DNA of 64,000 bases from assembly GCF_000169155.1 (NCBI RefSeq), contig NZ_AAWL01000001.1:264001-328000 (forward strand), written 5' to 3'. The DNA is from Thermosinus carboxydivorans Nor1 (GTDB lineage: Bacteria; Bacillota; Negativicutes; Sporomusales; Thermosinaceae). The position numbers and the translations under genes were made by a program. This document shows, one piece after another, positions 60,401 through 64,000 of this stretch (positions are counted from its first letter, which is position 1; each line of letters begins with the position of its first letter). The notes beneath the pieces were generated by a model. That model saw only the letters and a list, made by a program, of their open reading frames with translations. It made no database searches and was not told the origin of the DNA.

Positions 60401-61354
60401 ATGACACCCGCACTCAATATCCTTGTCCTCAATCACTTGGCCGAGCGGCATATTAACACAATCACCAGCGTAATGCCAGGAATTACCGTCCATACGAGCG
60501 ACCTGGCCCAAGCGGCCAGCTTTATTGCTGATACGGATATCCTCGTGTCCTGGGGCTGGATGGATATTCGGGAACTGTTTTTAGCCGCTCCCAAATTAAA
60601 ATGGGTGCATGCCCTGAGTGCCGGCGTAGAAAACCTCGTCTTTCCGGAAATACAAGCAAGTTCCGTTATTCTGACCAACTCCAGGGGAATCCATGGTATT
60701 CCTGTTTCCGAGCACGTTCTGGCCCTGATGCTGACCTTTACCCGCGGCCTCAACCGCCTAATTCGCCAACAAGCAGAAAAACGGTGGAAGCGCGTTCCCA
60801 CTGATGAATTGCACGAAAAAACGATTGGTATTGTCGGGCTCGGCAGTATCGGCCGGGAAATTGCCAAAAAAGCCAAAGGCTTGGGGATGAATGTCCTCGC
60901 CACTAAACGGGAAATGACCACCGAAATTTTTGTCGATAAACTCTACACCCCAGACCGGCTTATCGATATGCTGGCTCAGTCCGATTTTGTCGTTGTCGCT
61001 TTGCCACAAACAGAAGAAACACGAGAATATTTCCGGTTGGAACATTTTGAAGCCATGAAACGCACTGCCTATTTCATAAATATTGCCCGCGGCACGGTAG
61101 TGCGCGAAGCTGACCTCATCACCGCGCTCGAGCAAGGCCTCATCCAAGGCGCCGGTCTTGATGTTTTCGAGCACGAGCCATTGCCGGAAAACAGCCCCCT
61201 GTGGGATATGCCCAATGTTATCATTACCCCCCACCTGGCGGCGCTGTCCCCCTACTACCTCGACCGGGCGGTAAAACTGTTCGCCGATAACCTGGCCCGC
61301 TTCTGCCAAGGCGGCGAAATGTTCAACGTCGTCGATAAAGAGAAGGGCTATTAA
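60401..61354 (+). CDS. D-2-hydroxyacid dehydrogenase family protein
   Basis: A 317-residue NAD(P)-dependent 2-hydroxyacid dehydrogenase. The Rossmann motif is GIVGLGSIGREIAKKAK near 145. The catalytic Arg (NIARGTVV), Glu (DVFEHEPLP) and His (PHLAALSP) are in place near 235, 264 and 283. It resembles the GhrA/SerA-like group that reduces glyoxylate, hydroxypyruvate or similar acids; the substrate is unknown. It has an AGGGAGG site, is divergent from hisG and ends in a 4-bp tail-to-tail overlap with the HD gene. Confidence 0.87.
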   Translation: MTPALNILVLNHLAERHINTITSVMPGITVHTSDLAQAASFIADTDILVSWGWMDIRELFLAAPKLKWVHALSAGVENLVFPEIQASSVILTNSRGIHGIPVSEHVLALMLTFTRGLNRLIRQQAEKRWKRVPTDELHEKTIGIVGLGSIGREIAKKAKGLGMNVLATKREMTTEIFVDKLYTPDRLIDMLAQSDFVVVALPQTEETREYFRLEHFEAMKRTAYFINIARGTVVREADLITALEQGLIQGAGLDVFEHEPLPENSPLWDMPNVIITPHLAALSPYYLDRAVKLFADNLARFCQGGEMFNVVDKEKGY

Positions 61355-61878
61355 TGCCTGTCATCGGCTTTTCGCAGGATATTGAGCTCCGGCGTATCGT
61401 CGTGCGCCGGAGCGCTATGGTGTTTGCGGACGGCATCGACCACCGCCCGCTCTGTGCCGATGATTTCGAGCAGACGGGCACTGCGTTCGGCATGATTAAA
61501 ATATATATACAGGGCGTGGCGGAGATTGGCAATAAATCCGCCACGCCCTTCTTTCGCCCATTGTCGCGCCCACCGAGGCGCCAATTTGTGGGCCAGGACG
61601 GCTATGACCTTGTCGGCCACGCTCATATCGCCTCTCCTCCGCCCCACATCATGGAGCAGAGCGCTTTTAACCGCAATTTTCCAATCTGCCGCCGGATGCT
61701 GTGCCGCGAGCTTAGCCGCCGTATACGCTACGTTAAGAGTGTGCCGCTGGTCAGGCACGCTCATCTGCCAAAACAGCCGCTGCTCGGGTTCGGTTAAGTG
61801 CTGCTTCACAAACATTCTGTCCTGCTCACTGATGCGGGCCGTCACCGCGGCGAAAAATTGCCGTACCCGTTTACGCAT
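61351..61878 (-). CDS. HD-domain phosphohydrolase
   Basis: A 175-residue protein with an HD metal-dependent phosphohydrolase core: H46 in DQRHTLNVAYTA, H76-D77 in ALLHDVGRR, then NHAERSARLLEIIGTE and DAVRKHH. It is predicted to be soluble and to hydrolyse a nucleotide or other phosphate ester; the substrate is unknown. It starts 2 bp after hisZ and so belongs to the yerC-hisZ operon. A missing histidinol-phosphatase is not a likely role, because those belong to PHP or HAD families. Confidence 0.8.
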   Translation of the reverse strand: MRKRVRQFFAAVTARISEQDRMFVKQHLTEPEQRLFWQMSVPDQRHTLNVAYTAAKLAAQHPAADWKIAVKSALLHDVGRRRGDMSVADKVIAVLAHKLAPRWARQWAKEGRGGFIANLRHALYIYFNHAERSARLLEIIGTERAVVDAVRKHHSAPAHDDTPELNILRKADDRH

Positions 61879-61880
61879 TT

Positions 61881-63068
61881 TTAACCACCAACATAGATGA
61901 GGTTAGCATATCCCATGGCTTGACGGCAGGCTTCGGCCGCCGCCTTATCCTGTGGCTGAAGCCCAAGACCGACGATGCGCCCTGCCGCGCGGAGCTCGCC
62001 GGCCAGCGCAATCGCCTCATTCAGCCGCCCCGGCGCCCAGCCAATATAGACGTCTTTGGCGTTGCCGTCCGGGGTCAGACCCTGCCGCTCAAGCGCCAGC
62101 ATAAGGCGCTCGATGCCCAGAGCAAAGCCCGTAGCCGGATATTCCACCCCAAAAGCGCCTACCATGCCGTCGTAGCGCCCGCCGCCGCAAAGGGGGAAGC
62201 CTAGGCCCGGCGTGTAACCTTCGAAAACAGCCCCTGTATAATAGTCAAAATTCCGGATGATCCCCAGATCGAAAGAGACATGCCCGCTTACGCCGTAATA
62301 CTCAAGAAGCCGATAAATCTCCGCCAGGTTATCGAGGGCGCGGCGGCTCATGTCGTTGCTCACCATGCCATAGGCCGCATCAAGCATATTTTCCCGCCCG
62401 TGGAGCAGCGGAATACGCTTAAAAAGTACCTGCCCGGCCGGCGATAAGGAGCTCGCCGCCAGGGCCTCGTCCAGGCCGACCAGGTCGCGCTGCACCAGGC
62501 AATTTTTAATCCGCTGGCGCTCGGCCTGCGGCAATTCGCATTCATTCATTAGACCGTTAATAAATTCCACCTGGCCGAGGCTGATCTGAAAGACGGTCAA
62601 CCCTGCCTCCCGCATAGCCGCGGCCGCCAGCGCTACGACCTCGGCATCGGCGGCAGGCCCCGCCATGCCCATCAGTTCTACACCGGCTTGGTAGAATTCG
62701 CATTGCCGGCCGGCCTGGGCCTGCTCATACCGGAAGACGTTAGTCAAATAAAACAGACGCAGCGGCGCCGGCTGTTCCCGGAGCCGGGTAGCCGCTACCC
62801 GGGCAATAGGCGTAGTCATATCCGGCCGGAGCGCTAATAGCCGGTTATTTTTATCGAGAAATTTGAACATATGCTGAACCAATTCTTGGTCGGCGCCGAC
62901 CGATAAAATGTCCAGATACTCAAATGTAGGCGTAATTACCTCGTCATAACCCCACCGGGTAAAAAGACCGGCAAGGGCGCTTTCCACCAAGCGCTTTTTT
63001 TTCGCATCACGGGGCAAAAAATCACGTGTCCCGTAGGGAATTTGCGGGACAAACTCATTTTGGCTCAT
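61881..63068 (-). CDS. hisZ: ATP phosphoribosyltransferase regulatory subunit
   Basis: A 395-residue class II histidyl-tRNA-synthetase-like protein without tRNA charging function. It shows IPYGTRDFLPRDAKKK (motif 1 region), ALRPDMTTPIARV, FRYEQAQAGRQCEFYQAGVELMG (motif 2 region, given in part) and GGGRYDGMVGAFG. It forms a hetero-octamer with short HisG and binds histidine for feedback. The start at 63068 has AGGAGG 9 bases upstream and overlaps yerC by 14 bp. The longer frame to 63212 is rejected because it lies inside yerC. Confidence 0.94.
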   Translation of the reverse strand: MSQNEFVPQIPYGTRDFLPRDAKKKRLVESALAGLFTRWGYDEVITPTFEYLDILSVGADQELVQHMFKFLDKNNRLLALRPDMTTPIARVAATRLREQPAPLRLFYLTNVFRYEQAQAGRQCEFYQAGVELMGMAGPAADAEVVALAAAAMREAGLTVFQISLGQVEFINGLMNECELPQAERQRIKNCLVQRDLVGLDEALAASSLSPAGQVLFKRIPLLHGRENMLDAAYGMVSNDMSRRALDNLAEIYRLLEYYGVSGHVSFDLGIIRNFDYYTGAVFEGYTPGLGFPLCGGGRYDGMVGAFGVEYPATGFALGIERLMLALERQGLTPDGNAKDVYIGWAPGRLNEAIALAGELRAAGRIVGLGLQPQDKAAAEACRQAMGYANLIYVGG

Positions 63069-63390
63069 GGGCTGCATCCTCCTGTCGCAAACGCTCTTGT
63101 TCTTCCAACCGGGCAAGAATAAGTTTGTAGCCATCGGCGCCATAATGTAAGCAGCGCTTGACCCGGCTGATCGTGGCCGTGCTGGCCCCGGTGCGCGCAA
63201 CAATGTCATCATAGATGTGACCTGCCTTCAGCATCCGCGCCACCTCCAGGCGCTGCGCCATAGCTTTGATTTCGCTGATGGTACAGATATCTTCAAAAAA
63301 CTGATAACATTCCTCCTCATTGGCAAGTAATAAAATCGCCTTGAACAGCTGGTCGGTCAAAGGTTCTTTCAGCTTAGGGTTAACGGGCAT
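63055..63390 (-). CDS. YerC/YecD-type TrpR-family transcriptional regulator (HisR candidate)
   Basis: A 111-residue all-helical DNA-binding protein. The TrpR-like fold includes LTDQLFKAILLLANEEECYQ, DICTISEIKAMAQRLEVARML and the recognition helix-turn-helix YDDIVARTGASTATISRVKR near 65-84. In Firmicutes this family has been proposed to repress histidine biosynthesis (HisR). Overlap with hisZ supports that here. The start at 63390 has GGGAGG about 10 bases upstream. It is likely to sense histidine and bind the palindrome before hisG. Confidence 0.85.
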   Translation of the reverse strand: MPVNPKLKEPLTDQLFKAILLLANEEECYQFFEDICTISEIKAMAQRLEVARMLKAGHIYDDIVARTGASTATISRVKRCLHYGADGYKLILARLEEQERLRQEDAAHEPK

Positions 63391-63514
63391 AATCCACACT
63401 CCTCCCGCGCACACATTACCACTTTGAGCATACTATTCGCCCTCTCTCATTCCTTTCCTGCCTTTATGTCTTTTATTCTTTAATTTACGAAAAAGTGAAT
63501 TAAAAAATTTTTGC

Positions 63515-63543
63515 TTGACAGCCACTGCTATCCATGATAGCAT
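63515..63543 (+). promoter_or_regulatory. Promoter for the SAM riboswitch-metN transcript
   Basis: TTGACA (63515-63520), a 17-bp spacer and TAGCAT (63538-63543), about 28 bp before the aptamer. Confidence 0.65.
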
Positions 63544-63570
63544 GTAATTCAACAATGGCATAGCGAAACA

Positions 63571-63686
63571 CTCTTTCATCAAGAGCTGGCTGAGGGACTG
63601 GCCCGATGACGCCGCGGCAACCATCGCATCTTTGGGTGCGAAACGGTGCCAATTCCTGCAGAACGGATAAGTTCTGACAGATGAGG
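63571..63686 (+). ncRNA. SAM-I riboswitch (S box)
   Basis: The classic S-box blocks are in order: CAAGAGCTGGCTGAGGGACT, GGCCC, GCCGCGGCAACC, GGTGCCAATTCCTGCAGAA and a closing GATGAG that pairs with CTCTTTCATC to form P1. It is followed by an intrinsic terminator, so S-adenosylmethionine should switch metN off. Confidence 0.96.
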
Positions 63687-63694
63687 GGGGGGGG
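63685..63694. repeat. Run of ten G residues in the riboswitch expression platform
   Basis: An uninterrupted G10 tract between the P1 3' strand of the SAM aptamer and the terminator. It is prone to slippage and to sequencing error. Confidence 0.8.
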
Positions 63695-63713
63695 AGTTTC
63701 TGTTTACAGAACA

Positions 63714-63745
63714 AAAACCTCTTCGTCTGCGAAGAGGTTTTCTTT
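63714..63745 (+). terminator. SAM riboswitch terminator
   Basis: The 12-bp arms AAAACCTCTTCG (63714-63725) and CGAAGAGGTTTT (63730-63741) pair perfectly around TCTG, then CTTT. They lie between the aptamer and the metN start. Confidence 0.92.
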
Positions 63746-63769
63746 ATGCCAAGGAAAGGAGAGAAGCAA

Positions 63770-64000
63770 ATGATTAAACTGACCGGCATTGAAAAGGTCT
63801 ATCCCGGCACCAACGGAGCGGTCCATGCTCTTAAAGGCATAAACCTTCAGGTGCGCCGCGGTGAAATTTTCGGTGTCATTGGTAAAAGCGGCGCCGGCAA
63901 GAGTACTTTAATCCGCTGTATAAATATGCTGGAGCGGCCAACCCGCGGCTCGGTAGTGGTCGACGGTGAAGAACTAACGACGATGTCCGAAAAGGACTTG
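63770..64000 (+). CDS. metN: Methionine ABC transporter ATP-binding protein (N-terminal part only)
   Basis: The first 77 codons of a rightward ABC ATPase gene cut by the window edge. Walker A is [20 protein letters not shown] near 35-54, preceded by the MetN-like opening [25 protein letters not shown]-type spacing follows, as [22 protein letters not shown] precedes the ATG. The SAM-I riboswitch upstream makes methionine (metNIQ) the clear substrate. Confidence 0.92.
   Translation, partial: MIKLTGIEKVYPGTNGAVHALKGINLQVRRGEIFGVIGKSGAGKSTLIRCINMLERPTRGSVVVDGEELTTMSEKDL

Noticed and set aside
61381-61413. Strong hairpin GCTCCGGCG / CGCCGGAGC as a terminator of the dehydrogenase gene
   Set aside because: It lies inside the HD-protein coding region and no T-run follows on either strand.
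63433-63789. Minus-strand frame of 118 codons at the right end
   Set aside because: It runs across the SAM-I riboswitch, its terminator and the metN start; the RNA element explains the sequence.

Overview
The window looks like a chromosomal segment from a diderm Firmicute of the Negativicutes, most likely a Sporomusaceae-type anaerobe (a Thermosinus-like genome would fit). This is inferred from gene content, with no database search behind it. Firmicute-style features are gatCAB, NAD-dependent ligase next to pcrA, split gcvPA/gcvPB, split sdaAA/sdaAB, short-form hisG with hisZ, a YerC-type TrpR-family regulator, glycine and SAM-I riboswitches, and strong AGGAGG-type ribosome binding sites. They occur together with outer-membrane genes: a heptosyltransferase, an O-antigen ligase-like protein, Wzm/Wzt and dTDP-rhamnose synthesis.

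Bases 1-16220 are one long leftward surface-polysaccharide operon. It starts with a WbaP-type phosphosugar transferase, continues through rfbD-rfbB-rfbA-rfbC (dTDP-L-rhamnose), wzm-wzt (export), a pyruvyltransferase-like protein, three large glycosyltransferases (two of them double-domain), a 36-codon glycosyltransferase remnant and an epimerase, and runs off the left edge in a rhamnosyltransferase-like gene. A promoter with a perfect tandem decamer just upstream precedes it. Bases 16.2-25.6 kb are a patchwork: coding remnants, an AbrB/PIN toxin-antitoxin pair between 40-bp direct repeats, a VanZ-like gene, a lipid kinase with an LTA-synthase-like sulfatase, waaF-like and waaL-like genes, and a frameshifted IS256-family element that appears to have split a small unknown gene.

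Bases 25.7-45.4 kb are housekeeping genes, all leftward: rlmD, a Lon-like protease, a zinc ribbon, a CPBP protease, gatCAB, pcrA-ligA, a CBS-containing pyrophosphatase, and the glycine cleavage operon gcvT-gcvH-gcvPA-gcvPB-lplA under a tandem glycine riboswitch. At 45.7 kb a divergent control region faces a rightward radical-SAM/DUF4130 pair, thought to act in DNA repair. Its promoter carries two good matches to the Firmicute LexA (SOS) box. A TtcA-like PP-loop ATPase follows.

Bases 48.6-64 kb hold lysR-tauE, prfC, sdaAB-sdaAA, a complete eight-gene his operon (hisG-D-C-B-H-A-F-IE) with a near-perfect palindrome over its promoter, a D-2-hydroxyacid dehydrogenase, a yerC-hisZ-HD operon, and a SAM-I riboswitch in front of metN, which is cut by the right edge. 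HisZ and the YerC-type protein complete the histidine set: HisZ is the regulatory subunit needed by short HisG, and the YerC-type protein is the likely repressor. No rRNA, tRNA, CRISPR array or prophage was seen.
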